From the NCBI GenBank assembly GCA_040755055.1, contig JBFMBS010000019.1:1-64000 (forward strand): a stretch of DNA of 64,000 bases, read 5' to 3'. The notes beneath the pieces are model-generated. The model was not told the DNA's origin, did no database searches, and saw nothing but the letters and a program-made list of their open reading frames with translations. A program made the position numbers and the translations under genes. This DNA comes from DYJK01 sp040755055 (GTDB lineage: Bacteria > Bacteroidota > Ignavibacteria > Ignavibacteriales > Melioribacteraceae). This document shows, piece by piece, positions 8,445 to 18,460 of the stretch; within the stretch, counting starts at the first letter, position 1; each line of letters starts with the position of its first letter.

Positions 8445-10145
8445 ATGAACGAATTTATTAGAAAAATATTCTTTACCATACTTTTTCCTTTGTACTTTGT
8501 ACTTTTTAATTCACGCTTGTCCGCCCAGCACGAGAACGTTCCGGTTGATCATAATGTTTATACTTTTCTTAAAGAGATGAAGGTGAAAGGAATATTAGAT
8601 TATGTTCACGATGATAACCCAAGTATGTCTAGAAAGGAAGTGAATGATTATCTGGAGATTATCCTTGATAAGCAAAGTGAATTGAGCGGAACGGAATCGA
8701 AAATTCTAAAAAAATATATTGATGAATTTTCGCTTGAAAAAGCAGACAGTACAAATACGTTTCAGCTGGTTAACGGTAATAATAATTATTCCAACAGATT
8801 CTCCGATCTATTCTCGGATAAGATTAAACATTTCTATTCATACCGCGACGGGAATATTAATTTCTATTTTGAAATCATCGGGAGAGGATTATACGGACAA
8901 AATTTCAAACCATTTATAAACAATTCGGAACTCTATGATATCGGTTTCCGCGGAAGAGGTACAGTACTTGATAAAGTTGGTTACAGCTTAACGGTTCAAA
9001 AGGGAGGGGTGAGCGGCTCGCAAGACCTGGCAGTTTCCTTCGATCCAAGACTGAAATACAATTTCAAGTTTTATGAAAAATTAGAGAATATCGGGAACTA
9101 CGATTTTACGGAAGGATATTTAAGATTTTTTGCCCAACCGGCAGAGGATATGAATATAGCTTTTCAAATTGGCAGAGAAAAACTGAAACTTGGATACGGT
9201 TATGGAAGCCGGTTTGTTTTGTCAGGCGATCATCCTTTGCTTGATTTCATCAAAATCGATTTTAACTACGGCGTTTTTAGTTTTACTTCGCTTCACGGTT
9301 CAACGGTCGGGGAATTTAACATAGACCGGGATGAAAATTATACAAAGATGTTTGCGTACAATAAATTTAAACTTTCGTTAGATAATCTTTTCGATATTGG
9401 TTTTGGCGAATCGATAATTTATTCCGGCAGAGGTATTGATTTAGCTTATTTAAATCCGTTTGCTTTCTACAAATTTGTAGAGATGTCGCTCCAGGATAGG
9501 GATAACGGTCTTGTGTTCTTGGATTTCCAATCGAGATTTTTGAAGAACCTTGAATTACAAGCAACATTTTTCATGGATGAAAATATTATTAGCCACCTCC
9601 AGGAAATGGATCTCTTCTCCAACAAAACAGCTTATCAACTTGGATTATTTTGGTATGAGCCGGTTTCGTTGAATGATCTATCTCTTGTTTTTGAGTACAC
9701 TAAAATTCGTCCTTATGTTTATTCCCATGTGAACTATAAAAATTCATACACTGCACATGGTGAATTACTGGGTCACCGCATTGGACCAAATGCCGATGAG
9801 ATTTACACAGCAGCGGCATACAATATTAACGATTGGATAAGAGGAAAATTTGAATACCAGTTTATCCGTTCGGGTGAAAATATGTTTGATGCGCTCGGCA
9901 ATGTTGTTTTCAATTCCGGCGGCGACGCGTTCTTAGCGCATCGTATCGATATCGATGCAAAACATGTTGCATTTCTGGATGGCGAAAGAATCAACCAAAA
10001 TATTTTTACTTTTCAATTGCAATTCGAACCTATACGCGAAATTTATTTTGACATTTTGTACAAGTATATAATCCGGAAAAATATTACAAAGGACTTAACG
10101 GATTATTCAAGTTATGGCTTTATCAGGATGAATTTGGAAATTTAG
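8445..10145 (+). CDS. Outer membrane beta-barrel protein, Wzi/capsule-assembly-like
   Basis: The protein has 566 residues. An N-terminal signal peptide (MNEFIRKIFFTILFPLYFVLF, ending LSAQ) precedes a short helical region (residues about 25-95). Then come many alternating aromatic/polar strands typical of an outer membrane barrel, for example GFRGRGTVLDKVGYSLTV and FQIGREKLKLGYGYGSRF. The C terminus ends in a strand (YGFIRMNLEI) that lacks the usual final Phe. The layout resembles the Wzi capsule-assembly family of Bacteroidota, which holds surface polysaccharide at the outer membrane. No polysaccharide export genes are adjacent, so the role is tentative. I chose ATG 8445 because the upstream ATG 8427 overlaps the transporter and only adds polar residues before the signal peptide. 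Confidence 0.65.
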   Translation: MNEFIRKIFFTILFPLYFVLFNSRLSAQHENVPVDHNVYTFLKEMKVKGILDYVHDDNPSMSRKEVNDYLEIILDKQSELSGTESKILKKYIDEFSLEKADSTNTFQLVNGNNNYSNRFSDLFSDKIKHFYSYRDGNINFYFEIIGRGLYGQNFKPFINNSELYDIGFRGRGTVLDKVGYSLTVQKGGVSGSQDLAVSFDPRLKYNFKFYEKLENIGNYDFTEGYLRFFAQPAEDMNIAFQIGREKLKLGYGYGSRFVLSGDHPLLDFIKIDFNYGVFSFTSLHGSTVGEFNIDRDENYTKMFAYNKFKLSLDNLFDIGFGESIIYSGRGIDLAYLNPFAFYKFVEMSLQDRDNGLVFLDFQSRFLKNLELQATFFMDENIISHLQEMDLFSNKTAYQLGLFWYEPVSLNDLSLVFEYTKIRPYVYSHVNYKNSYTAHGELLGHRIGPNADEIYTAAAYNINDWIRGKFEYQFIRSGENMFDALGNVVFNSGGDAFLAHRIDIDAKHVAFLDGERINQNIFTFQLQFEPIREIYFDILYKYIIRKNITKDLTDYSSYGFIRMNLEI

Positions 10146-10220
10146 TAACTTACCTTATGCAGTTTCGTTCGCATAGCCCCGACATTTTAGAGTGTGTTGC
10201 ATAACATAAATTTTATTTTT

Positions 10221-10310
10221 TCTTTGCGTTCATTGCGCATTCTTTGCGACCTCTGCGTGAAAATCTTTTAAACGCAGAGCTCACTGAGAAGTCGCAAAGT
10301 GCGCTGAGAG
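10221..10310. repeat. TTTGCG-type intergenic palindromic repeat, copy 1
   Basis: The left half (TCTTTGCGTTCATTGCGCATT, then TTTGCGACCTCTGCGTG) is roughly complementary to the right half (AACGCAGAGCTCACTGAG, then GTCGCAAAGTGCGC). This makes a long imperfect hairpin around ATCTTTTAAAC. Related copies lie at 29773-29880 and, in part, at 61249-61285. It sits between convergent genes (Wzi-like, plus strand; PstS-like, minus strand) and may act as a transcription stop. The rest of the 264-base gap holds no gene. Confidence 0.7.
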
Positions 10311-10409
10311 TTTTGAAACAAACACTTTTATGTCGGGGTTAATTAAAACTGACTTTGCGTTAGGTGTGTAAGTAATCGATTTGTGTTTGTGATTAACTTA
10401 TTTAATGAT

Positions 10410-11240
10410 TCAATTGGAAATTTCAAAAAGTGGAATAAACCCGGCTTCTTTAATTTCCCTTTGCCCATCAGGACTAATTACCCAATCGATAAAATCTTTA
10501 ACAATACCGGTTGCCGGGTGTATAGTATAAAAATGAAGGTACCGTGTGATCGGGTAAATATCGTTTCTAACATTTTCTTCGGTTGGTTCGATGTCGTTTA
10601 TCTTTGCAACTGTAACTTGCTTTTTAAACCCAATGCCGCCGTACCCGATTGCATTTTTCTTTTCGCTAACCGTTTCAATAACATTTTTCGTTGTCGGTAC
10701 AATTAAAATATTTGAGCAGTAATCGGAGCCGCCCAGTATATGTTCTTTGAAATAAAGATACGTACCGGAATTCGGCGTTCTGGAAATAGGAATGATCGGC
10801 ATATCTGCACCGCCTATTTCTTTCCAGTTTATAATTTTACACAAGTAAATATCTTTTAACTGCTGGGTTGAGATTTCATCAACTCTGTTTTCGGGATTTA
10901 GATATATACTTAAACCGTCCTTCGCAATCAGGTAACTTACACCTACACTACCGTATTGATCGGCAAACAATTTAATTTCATCCGAAATTAAAGTTCTCGA
11001 TGCAGTGCAAATCTCTACATCACCTCTAAGCAAAGCGCGGATACCGCTTGCCGAACCGCCGCCCTCAACATAAATTGATACACCGGGATTTTCTTTCATA
11101 TATTCTTCGGCAAGTAAACTTGTTAAGTTCAGCATTGTATCCGAACCTTTTATACGGATTGTTGCTACTTGCAGCTGGTTTGTGCTGCAACTGTTTAATA
11201 TCAAAAGTAGAATGAAAAGCGAATTCAAAATTTTTTTCAT
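10410..11240 (-). CDS. PstS-like phosphate-binding lipoprotein (PBP-like domain)
   Basis: This is a substrate-binding protein of 276 residues. The signal peptide ends in a lipobox (LILNSC, Cys18), so it should be anchored to a membrane. IRIKGSDTMLNLTSLLAEEY matches the first phosphate-binding loop of PstS. SRTPNSGTY near residue 150 corresponds to the second loop (S-R-x-x-x-S-G-T), and AIGYGGIGF is also typical. No pstC, pstA, pstB or phoU gene is near. Its ATG overlaps the stop of the upstream M28 peptidase gene by four bases (ATGA), so the two are translationally coupled. The PstS fold is clear. Phosphate as ligand follows from the loops, but a sensory or scavenging role outside an ABC importer is possible. 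Confidence 0.85.
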   Translation of the reverse strand: MKKILNSLFILLLILNSCSTNQLQVATIRIKGSDTMLNLTSLLAEEYMKENPGVSIYVEGGGSASGIRALLRGDVEICTASRTLISDEIKLFADQYGSVGVSYLIAKDGLSIYLNPENRVDEISTQQLKDIYLCKIINWKEIGGADMPIIPISRTPNSGTYLYFKEHILGGSDYCSNILIVPTTKNVIETVSEKKNAIGYGGIGFKKQVTVAKINDIEPTEENVRNDIYPITRYLHFYTIHPATGIVKDFIDWVISPDGQREIKEAGFIPLFEISN

Positions 11241-12904
11241 TTCTTCTCCGCAATTGAACGAAGTCGTGCATTTATGTACGGAGAACCTTTATACCATTCG
11301 GGTTCTTTTTCAGCATTGGCTATTTCAGCTATAAATGAATATAAAAAGCCGGTGTGCTGAATTACCGCATCATAGTTTATTGGTAAAGTAAGATCATCAA
11401 AAGGGGTGTGATAAATTTTTGAAGCAAAGTTAATCATCTTTTCGAGTCCTTCTTCGTAAGACAAGTTAACGTAATCGAGTCCTTCAGAAATAAGTATTGC
11501 CGGAATTCCGGCGGAAGCAAAAGTTAATTGATCAGATCTTGTAAAAGATTCCGCTTGAATGAACAATGGCGGAATCGTGATAACGCTCAATCCCGATTTT
11601 TGAGCGGTGATATTCAGGAAATCTTCAAGTGTTGAATACTCTTTCCCGATACCAACAACACTTTTGAATTTATCGAACGATGCAACTCCATCAATATTTA
11701 TATTGGCAACTGTTTTGTAAAGGGGAACAACCGGGTTGTCGATATAATATTTTGAGCCAAGCAGACCGCTCTCTTCACCCGTCAACAAAATAAAAATGAT
11801 TGAGCGCCCGGGTGTATTTTCCGGTTTGGAGAATTCTTTTGCTATTTCGATAAGCACGGATACACCGGCTGCATTATCAAAAACACCATTATAAATGGAA
11901 TCATTATTAATTGATGGGCCGATGCCAAGATGATCATAATGTGCAGATACAATTACAAAGCTATTTTTCAAATCGGGATCATTTCCTTCCAATAACCCGA
12001 TAATATTCGGTGCGAGAAAATCTCTCTCCTTAAAATTGCCTTTGAAAGATAGTCTGGAATTGAGAGGAAAACTTTTGATGCTGTTTGTTTTGACCATCGT
12101 GTTAACATCATCAATGCTGTAACCGGAATCTTCAAAAAGTAATTTTGCTGCCCCGGGTTTCAAGATAGCGCCGAATGTAGATGCCGCCGAATATGCTAAT
12201 GAAAGATATTCGAAGGAGTAATTATTTATAACCTGGTCCCAATCTTTGTATTTAGCATTATCAGGCGAAGGAATAAAAATAGAACCTCGTGCGCCGCGTG
12301 ATAAGGCAATTCGTTGTTTGGCTTCAAGCGAACTATAAATCGTTGGATTTTTCCCGTCGAAAAAACTTTCATCTTCTAATTCTGGTTCTCCATCCCAAAA
12401 GACAACAACTTTTCCTTCTACATCTATATTGTAATAATCATTGTAATCATATTCCGGGGAAATAATTCCATATCCTACAAAGACTAATGGAATTTGATTG
12501 GGAATAAAGGTTTGTTCACCGGCTTGAAGCAAAACATAATCATCATTTAATTTTAGAGGAATTGTTTTATCTCTAACGTTAATTTCTAATTTTGATGATG
12601 TAAGTGGTTTGCTTCCGTGTAACGGTACGTATTGGTAGAAAGTCTTGTTGCTGCCAATCGGTTTAAGTTTAGTTCGCTCGAATTCCAACGCAAGGTATTT
12701 GGCTGCAAGGTTACCGCCGGTTGTGCCCGTTCCTCTTCCTTCAAATAGATCGCTGCCTAAAAAATTCAGATGTCTCCGGATAGCTTCTTTCTTAAAATTA
12801 GTATTACCGGTTGCTTGTTGAGGGTAGTTAATTGAAGCAAAAAAAATCAGGGCAGTTGTTAATAAGCGGAATACTTTTTTAAAACTCTGAATGTTTATAG
12901 TCAT
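11237..12904 (-). CDS. Secreted M28-family zinc aminopeptidase with PA domain
   Basis: This is a 555-residue exported metallopeptidase. It begins with an N-terminal signal peptide (FRLLTTALIFFASINYPQ). A protease-associated (PA) domain lies at about residues 140-280. The M28 zinc-binding residues appear in SAHYDHLG, GVFDNAAGVSVL and LTGEESGLLGSKYY, which give the expected His, bridging Asp and Glu-Glu, followed by a later Asp (NINIDGVAS) and His (IYHTPFDD). M28 enzymes remove N-terminal residues from peptides. It is the first gene of a two-gene operon with the PstS-like lipoprotein, joined by a four-base overlap. The pairing of a peptidase with a phosphate-binding-type protein is unusual. The start is the ATG at 12904, just before the signal peptide. 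Confidence 0.9.
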   Translation of the reverse strand: MTINIQSFKKVFRLLTTALIFFASINYPQQATGNTNFKKEAIRRHLNFLGSDLFEGRGTGTTGGNLAAKYLALEFERTKLKPIGSNKTFYQYVPLHGSKPLTSSKLEINVRDKTIPLKLNDDYVLLQAGEQTFIPNQIPLVFVGYGIISPEYDYNDYYNIDVEGKVVVFWDGEPELEDESFFDGKNPTIYSSLEAKQRIALSRGARGSIFIPSPDNAKYKDWDQVINNYSFEYLSLAYSAASTFGAILKPGAAKLLFEDSGYSIDDVNTMVKTNSIKSFPLNSRLSFKGNFKERDFLAPNIIGLLEGNDPDLKNSFVIVSAHYDHLGIGPSINNDSIYNGVFDNAAGVSVLIEIAKEFSKPENTPGRSIIFILLTGEESGLLGSKYYIDNPVVPLYKTVANINIDGVASFDKFKSVVGIGKEYSTLEDFLNITAQKSGLSVITIPPLFIQAESFTRSDQLTFASAGIPAILISEGLDYVNLSYEEGLEKMINFASKIYHTPFDDLTLPINYDAVIQHTGFLYSFIAEIANAEKEPEWYKGSPYINARLRSIAEKK

Positions 12905-13348
12905 AAAACACTACCTGATTTTGGTTATTAAATTATAAAATTAATTTCTCTTTGTCCGGAGATTAAAGTAGGTGCAATTCTAAAATCTTATAAAGAGAAT
13001 TAAGAATACCGAACACCGAATTTTGTTTGGTGAAGTTAAAACATAATTCTTGTTTTAAGTGGTGAAGCCGGCAGTAACTAAGTATTACAGTTCGCTTTAG
13101 TGAACTGATTGAGGAAAAGAAAAAGAACGGTGCTTTAGCACCATGTTTAGAGAAATCCTTCTATTAAAGCTGAAAGCCACTTTAAGATTGCCAAACATGG
13201 ATTTTTGAATTTAGATATGGAAGAAGAAATTATAATCATAAATCCATGTTCTAAATTGATAAATAGTTTTTTGAAAAAACAGAGAGCACTCCGCAGCCAT
13301 TTATTTTAGAGGGCCGGCCACGGAGCGTCTCTTGAGGGCTATGAGGGC
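12905..13348. other. 444-base intergenic region with several small hairpins
   Basis: No coding frame is convincing here. Hairpins occur at 13088-13107 (CAGTTC with GAACTG, loop GCTTTAGT) and 13129-13142 (GGTGC with GCACC, loop TTTA). A longer inverted pair links 13141-13148 (CCATGTTT) with 13193-13200. An imperfect GC-rich hairpin at 13281-13332 (AGAGAGCACTCCG with CGGAGCGTCTCT) lies just past the stop of the large kinase gene and may be its terminator. The first part must hold the promoter of the M28-PstS operon. Confidence 0.5.
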
Positions 13349-16300
13349 TTATGAATTTTTTATTGGAAAAGTGAGCCGGAAAGTTGTTCCTTTTCCTTTT
13401 TCACTCTCCACGTCAATTTTTATGTTATTTAATTCACAGTATTTTTTTACGAGTGCAAGTCCCAAACCGTTTCCTTCAAACTTTCTTGAGTATCCTTGAT
13501 CTTCCTGGGAGAAAGGTTCGAACATTACTGCCATAAATTCTTTTGACATACCTATACCCGAATCCTCGATTTCAACAACTAAATCGTAACGATTATCGTG
13601 GTATAACTTTATTTTAACGTAACCATGACTGGTATATTTAATAGAATTATCAATTAAGTTGGAAAAAATTTGGCTGATAGAATATTCGTCGCCAAAAACC
13701 CTATCATCCACGGTTTCCTTAACTAAATTGAATTCAATATTTTTCTCTTTAGCTAACGGTTGAAATTCCAATGTTAAGTGATTTAATATATCTTTATTCA
13801 GATTTATGTTCGTTGGTTTGATTTCATAACTGCCGGTGTTTAGTTCAGACATATTCAGAATCAAATCAATTGTTCGGATTATCCTTTTGCCCGCAAATTG
13901 TATTCCCGCCAAACTTTCTTTTGTATTTTCATCGGATATATCTCTTTCTTGCAAATCATCTTGCAGCAAGTTGGAATAACTTAACACAGCATTCAGCGGA
14001 GTTCTTATTTCATGGGATACTTGAGCCAAGAATTCCGATTTCAATCTATCCGACCTCTCGGCTTTTTCTTTTGCCTCGATTAATTCATGCAGCATTTTTT
14101 TCTGATCTGTTATATCCAGCTTAACAGCTATGTATTTAAAAACATTTTTATTCTTTACCGGGCTGATAACAACGTTTTCCCAATAAAGATTACCGTTCTT
14201 CTTTTTGTTTAATAATTCACCGCTCCAAATTTTACCGGTTTTTATTGTATCCCATAATTCTTTATATGTTGATTTGGATGTAAAACCGGATTGAAACAAA
14301 TTTGGGTTCCTACCCTTTACTTCATCTACTGTATAACCGGTTACCTCTGTAAATTTTTTGTTGACAAATTCTATCTTGCCGTCCAAATCGGTAATAACTA
14401 TAGAAGCCGGGCTTTGTTCGATGGCTTTACTGAGTGTTAGTATTTCATGCTCTGTTCGTTTTTTCTCTACTATTTTCCATGCTGAATTCATTAGAAGTTT
14501 TAATTGGCGCACATCGGAATTATCATAATCGGTTTCTTTATTGGCGACACCTACTACTGCAACAATTTTTTCATCAAGTATTACCGGTATTGTCAAAAAC
14601 CGTTCTATTGCAGCGTGTCCTTCGGGGAAATCAATTTTATGCGGATGAACAATTTGAAAATCATTTACGATAATTTCTTTTCTTTGCCTTATAGCTTCGC
14701 TCCAGACGCCGGTTTTATCGAGTTCATAAACCGTCTGTTTTTCGGTAATAGCACATTGATGCATCACATCTTTAGACCAGGAATTAAGTGTTAATAATTT
14801 TGTTGTTTCATCATAGAAATAAACGAACCCGATCTTACTGGATGTAAGATTGATAGCTTCTTCTAATGTGTAATCAAGAAGTTCGTTCTCTGTTTCAGGA
14901 TTATATTCATTTATTTTAATTAAACTTTCCAAACGTTTTTCATTCAGTTTTTTCTGTTCTTCCGCAAGTTTACGTTCGGTTATATCGCGGCTTACGCCTA
15001 ATATTTTCAAACCGGTTTTTTCATCACCTAACAAGCTGGTGGAGACTTCTGTAGTAACAAATGAGCCGTCTTTACGGTATTCTTGAATTTCGTCTATTTG
15101 CGGTTCATCCGGTATGCCTGAAAGGTATGAAGCGATACGCTTTGGTAATAACTCTTGAACTAATTTTACAGATTCCGGTGCTAATGCCTCCTCAATAGTT
15201 TGTTCAAGTGCTTCTTCAACAGTGAAGCCGCGGAGTTTCTTAACAGAAGGACTTATGTAAGAAAGCTTTTGTGAATTTATATCAAAGATCCATACTACGT
15301 CGGTAATATTTTCAGCAAGGTATTTGTAACGTTCTTCACTTTGTTTTAATGATTCTAATGCTTTAACCCGCGCTGTAATATCGAACATATAACCCAAAAT
15401 TTTAACTATCTCGCCATTATCATCGAAATCAGCGAGTACGTTTTCCACAACGTTGATAATTCTGCCGTCGCATGCTCTTAAAGTATTCTCATGCAGAATT
15501 AATTTCCCGTTCTTTTTAAGCTTCTCAATGAATTTATCGCGCTCATTTTTATCTAAGTAAAAATCATAAGCATTTTTATTCTTTAAGTCTTCAACGGAAT
15601 CACAACCTAGAATATCTACAAATGCCTGGTTGCACATAAGTATTTGTCCATCTGGAGAAGTTATATAGTCGCCGGTTAAATCCTCTTCAAAGAATCTTCT
15701 ATACTGTTCTTCACTTTCTTTTAATTTTCTTTCTGCAGCAAGCCGTTCGGTTATATCATTTACAAGCACTAATTTACCGCCGTGACCGTTGTAATTTATT
15801 TGGTGTGAAGTTATATCAACGTCTATGATAGTACCGTCTTTCTTTACATGTTTCCATGTCCCGGAGTGATCGATATAGTTTGACGGCTGCTTATCTGAGT
15901 TGTGAACATTCTCAAGTAATTTTTCGATATCCTCCTTAGGACGGATATCTTTAATTGTCATTTTTAAAAATTCTTCTCTTGAGTACCCGTAATGGTCAAC
16001 GGCTGCATCGTTCACTTCTAAAAATTGCAGTGTGTTAAGATCGTAAACCCACATTGGATGAGGATTGTTGTTAAATAAATTACGGTAATGATTTTCACTT
16101 TGCCTCAGCCGTTCTACCATTTCCCGTTTTTCGGTTATATCCCTATCTATACCAATTATGCCGATAATGTTGTTGTTGGAATCTTTCCATGGAAATTTTA
16201 GTACGTCGAATGTTTTTTTAACACCACCGCTAACGAGTGTTTCTTCGGATTTAATTGTAACCCCTTCTCGCAGCACTTTGTGGTCGTTTTCGAGAATAGA

Positions 16301-17887
16301 ATCTAATCCTTCTGTAAACAGAAACGAATCATCTTTACCGATAATTTCTTTGGCCGGTTTATCGACAAATTCTGAGGCGGCTTTGTTTACCAGTATATAC
16401 TTACCATCTTTATCTTTAATAAATATTGCATCCTGGGTACCGTCTATGATATTTTCAAGAAGCTTAGTTGTCTGCCTGATTTTTTCTTCAGCATATTTTC
16501 TTTCGGAAATATCCCTAATGATACTTTGCACGTAGCCGGTATCGTTTATTACTATAAATATTGAGCTAACCTCTACCGGTACATTTTTGCCGGACTTTGT
16601 TATATGGGTAGTTTCGTAAATATTGCCGTCGCCGGTTTTAGTTTTGGCATTTTCAATTTCAAATTTGCTTTGAGTTTCTTTAGGATGAAGGTTCTTGATA
16701 TTAAGTTTTTTTAATTCTTGTAAAGTATAACCGTAAGTGGTAACCGCCTTTTTGTTTGCTTCAAGTATTTTGCCGGATGAGTCGGTCAGTAGTATTATAT
16801 CATTGGCATGATTGATCAATTCATCATGACTTTTCTTGATCAATAATTTTTCTTTTTCCGATTCATATAATTTTTTGTAGTAATCAGTTTTTGCTTTTTT
16901 GGAATAATAAAAAGCAGTTATAATGATCAGCATGAGAAGTGTAATGATTAAAGCTGTAATAAATAATGATTTCTCGGTTATCGGCTGGTAAATTTCTTTT
17001 TTGTCAACCTTTGATATTAAATACCAATCCGATCTCGAAATTTTTTTTATTACTGCGAGAACATCCTCTCCACGGTAATCTTTCCCTTCCACAATTCCTA
17101 CAATATTGTTTGCTGCCATTACTGCCGGCACATCTTTTTGGGATAAAGGAATGCGTAATTTCAATGCGGATCTCTTAGCAAACCGTAATTCATTAAGGAA
17201 TAGAGCATAATTGCCTTCTTTACGTACAATTTGTGCTTCGGATGTTTCACTTTTTTGCGGCCATTTTTGAATTAAAGGATAAAGGGTTGTGTACGGATCG
17301 ATATCTAAAACTACAACAGCAATAACAGTAGATATATTATTTATTTTTTGAACTAACGGAATATAAGTTGCAATATGAATCTCATTGTCAATTTCGCATC
17401 GGTATAGGTCGGTAAAAACCGGTGCTTGGTCTGTGACTGCTTTCCTAAGATAATTTAATTCATGTGCATCAAATACTACATTTTTGTTGTTTGACGATAA
17501 TATTGTATTTCCTTCGGTATCACTTATAAAGGCAGCACGTAATTTTTTATTTTTTTGCTCATATTCTAATAGTGACAAAATTTCGTGTTTCCTGGTCTCG
17601 TTGTTCCGGTCTTGCTGCCAATCGTTAAAATGACCAACGAAATGCCGGTTGAAAAATATTGCAATTCCTTGATAAAAATTATCGGACAGCCACCGTTCAA
17701 TTTCTTTGGTTTTATAATCTGCTATTGTGGAGAGATGTAATTGTATCTCCCTTCTTTCATTCACTTTTTGGTGATAATAGAAAATGTAACCGCCGGCAAT
17801 AACTAATATGCAAGCGATTACAAAGACCAAAACAAAATTGACAGTGCCTTTGCTATCTATGTTAATATTGTCAGACTCTTTTTTCAT
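13349..17887 (-). CDS. Multi-PAS sensor histidine kinase with periplasmic sensor domain
   Basis: This is a membrane kinase of 1,512 residues. TM1 lies at about residues 17-37. A long periplasmic region of dCache type follows, then TM2 at about 304-327. The cytoplasmic part has five PAS domains (about 355-980), one GAF domain (about 985-1150), a sixth PAS (about 1152-1260), a HisKA helix with His1292 (VSHEIRTPLN), and a HATPase domain (NLIDNSIKYT, DSGIGM, GNGLGLALVKKYCELN). It has no receiver or output domain. It is the last gene of a minus-strand run and lies 35 bases after a CheY-like receiver gene that could be its partner. Its kinase core closely resembles that of the kinase at 28133-29743 (shared SQED..YSR.FEG and VKKYCELN), so the two are paralogues. 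Confidence 0.93.
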   Translation of the reverse strand: MKKESDNINIDSKGTVNFVLVFVIACILVIAGGYIFYYHQKVNERREIQLHLSTIADYKTKEIERWLSDNFYQGIAIFFNRHFVGHFNDWQQDRNNETRKHEILSLLEYEQKNKKLRAAFISDTEGNTILSSNNKNVVFDAHELNYLRKAVTDQAPVFTDLYRCEIDNEIHIATYIPLVQKINNISTVIAVVVLDIDPYTTLYPLIQKWPQKSETSEAQIVRKEGNYALFLNELRFAKRSALKLRIPLSQKDVPAVMAANNIVGIVEGKDYRGEDVLAVIKKISRSDWYLISKVDKKEIYQPITEKSLFITALIITLLMLIIITAFYYSKKAKTDYYKKLYESEKEKLLIKKSHDELINHANDIILLTDSSGKILEANKKAVTTYGYTLQELKKLNIKNLHPKETQSKFEIENAKTKTGDGNIYETTHITKSGKNVPVEVSSIFIVINDTGYVQSIIRDISERKYAEEKIRQTTKLLENIIDGTQDAIFIKDKDGKYILVNKAASEFVDKPAKEIIGKDDSFLFTEGLDSILENDHKVLREGVTIKSEETLVSGGVKKTFDVLKFPWKDSNNNIIGIIGIDRDITEKREMVERLRQSENHYRNLFNNNPHPMWVYDLNTLQFLEVNDAAVDHYGYSREEFLKMTIKDIRPKEDIEKLLENVHNSDKQPSNYIDHSGTWKHVKKDGTIIDVDITSHQINYNGHGGKLVLVNDITERLAAERKLKESEEQYRRFFEEDLTGDYITSPDGQILMCNQAFVDILGCDSVEDLKNKNAYDFYLDKNERDKFIEKLKKNGKLILHENTLRACDGRIINVVENVLADFDDNGEIVKILGYMFDITARVKALESLKQSEERYKYLAENITDVVWIFDINSQKLSYISPSVKKLRGFTVEEALEQTIEEALAPESVKLVQELLPKRIASYLSGIPDEPQIDEIQEYRKDGSFVTTEVSTSLLGDEKTGLKILGVSRDITERKLAEEQKKLNEKRLESLIKINEYNPETENELLDYTLEEAINLTSSKIGFVYFYDETTKLLTLNSWSKDVMHQCAITEKQTVYELDKTGVWSEAIRQRKEIIVNDFQIVHPHKIDFPEGHAAIERFLTIPVILDEKIVAVVGVANKETDYDNSDVRQLKLLMNSAWKIVEKKRTEHEILTLSKAIEQSPASIVITDLDGKIEFVNKKFTEVTGYTVDEVKGRNPNLFQSGFTSKSTYKELWDTIKTGKIWSGELLNKKKNGNLYWENVVISPVKNKNVFKYIAVKLDITDQKKMLHELIEAKEKAERSDRLKSEFLAQVSHEIRTPLNAVLSYSNLLQDDLQERDISDENTKESLAGIQFAGKRIIRTIDLILNMSELNTGSYEIKPTNINLNKDILNHLTLEFQPLAKEKNIEFNLVKETVDDRVFGDEYSISQIFSNLIDNSIKYTSHGYVKIKLYHDNRYDLVVEIEDSGIGMSKEFMAVMFEPFSQEDQGYSRKFEGNGLGLALVKKYCELNNIKIDVESEKGKGTTFRLTFPIKNS

Positions 17888-17922
17888 TTACATTTTTCTC
17901 TGAGATACAGCAAGTAAAAAAT

Positions 17923-18330
17923 TTAACTTACATTTGAAACGGAGTTATTACTATCCAATTCAGGTTCTGTATTTTTTATTGTTTCGGCAACAGTTGTTAA
18001 AAATTTGTCGAGCTCCACAACTTTGTCAAAGCAATAATCAACGCCCTCTTTAAGAAACTTGTCTATGATGTTTTTGTACGGGTAAAGTGTGAGCATAATT
18101 AAAGTAACATCGGGATTTTTTTCGAAAGCAAGTTTCTTCAACAGCCGGAATTGCCCGTTGAGATTATCCATATCAATAACGATCAGATCGAAGTAGTATT
18201 CCCTAAGCAGATAGAGCACCAGGTTTATGTTATCGGCAGTAACCAATTCGATTTTTTCATCTATCAGTTTAACCTGGTTCTCAAGACTTTGCTTGGTTGC
18301 AAGTACACGTTCAAAGATTAGTATTTTCAT
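17923..18330 (-). CDS. Stand-alone response-regulator receiver domain, atypical acidic pocket
   Basis: This is a single CheY-like domain with no output region. The phospho-acceptor is probably Asp53 (LIVIDMDNLNG) and the conserved Lys lies in DYCFDKVVELDKF. The usual Asp-Asp pair after beta-1 is missing: the protein reads MKILIFERVLATK, so only one acidic residue is there. Mg2+ binding, and so phosphorylation, may be weak. I chose the ATG at 18330, preceded by an A/G-rich stretch (GAAAGAAGAAAAA). In-frame ATGs at 18354 and 18345 and a TTG at 18360 would add up to ten residues. It is followed after 35 bases by the 1,512-residue kinase, which suggests co-transcription. Confidence 0.75.
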   Translation of the reverse strand: MKILIFERVLATKQSLENQVKLIDEKIELVTADNINLVLYLLREYYFDLIVIDMDNLNGQFRLLKKLAFEKNPDVTLIMLTLYPYKNIIDKFLKEGVDYCFDKVVELDKFLTTVAETIKNTEPELDSNNSVSNVS

Positions 18331-18460
18331 TTTTTCTTCTTTCATAATTTCCATACGCAAAATAATTTTGATTACCCCTTTTACATATAGTAGTAATGAT
18401 GATTCTATTGTAATAAATGCCCTTATTGTGCAGTAGTAAAAATTCTACAATTTGTAATAG

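Noticed and set aside
10383..10706. 107-residue plus-strand open frame opposite the PstS-like gene
   Set aside because: It lies antisense to a well-supported coding region and has no family features.
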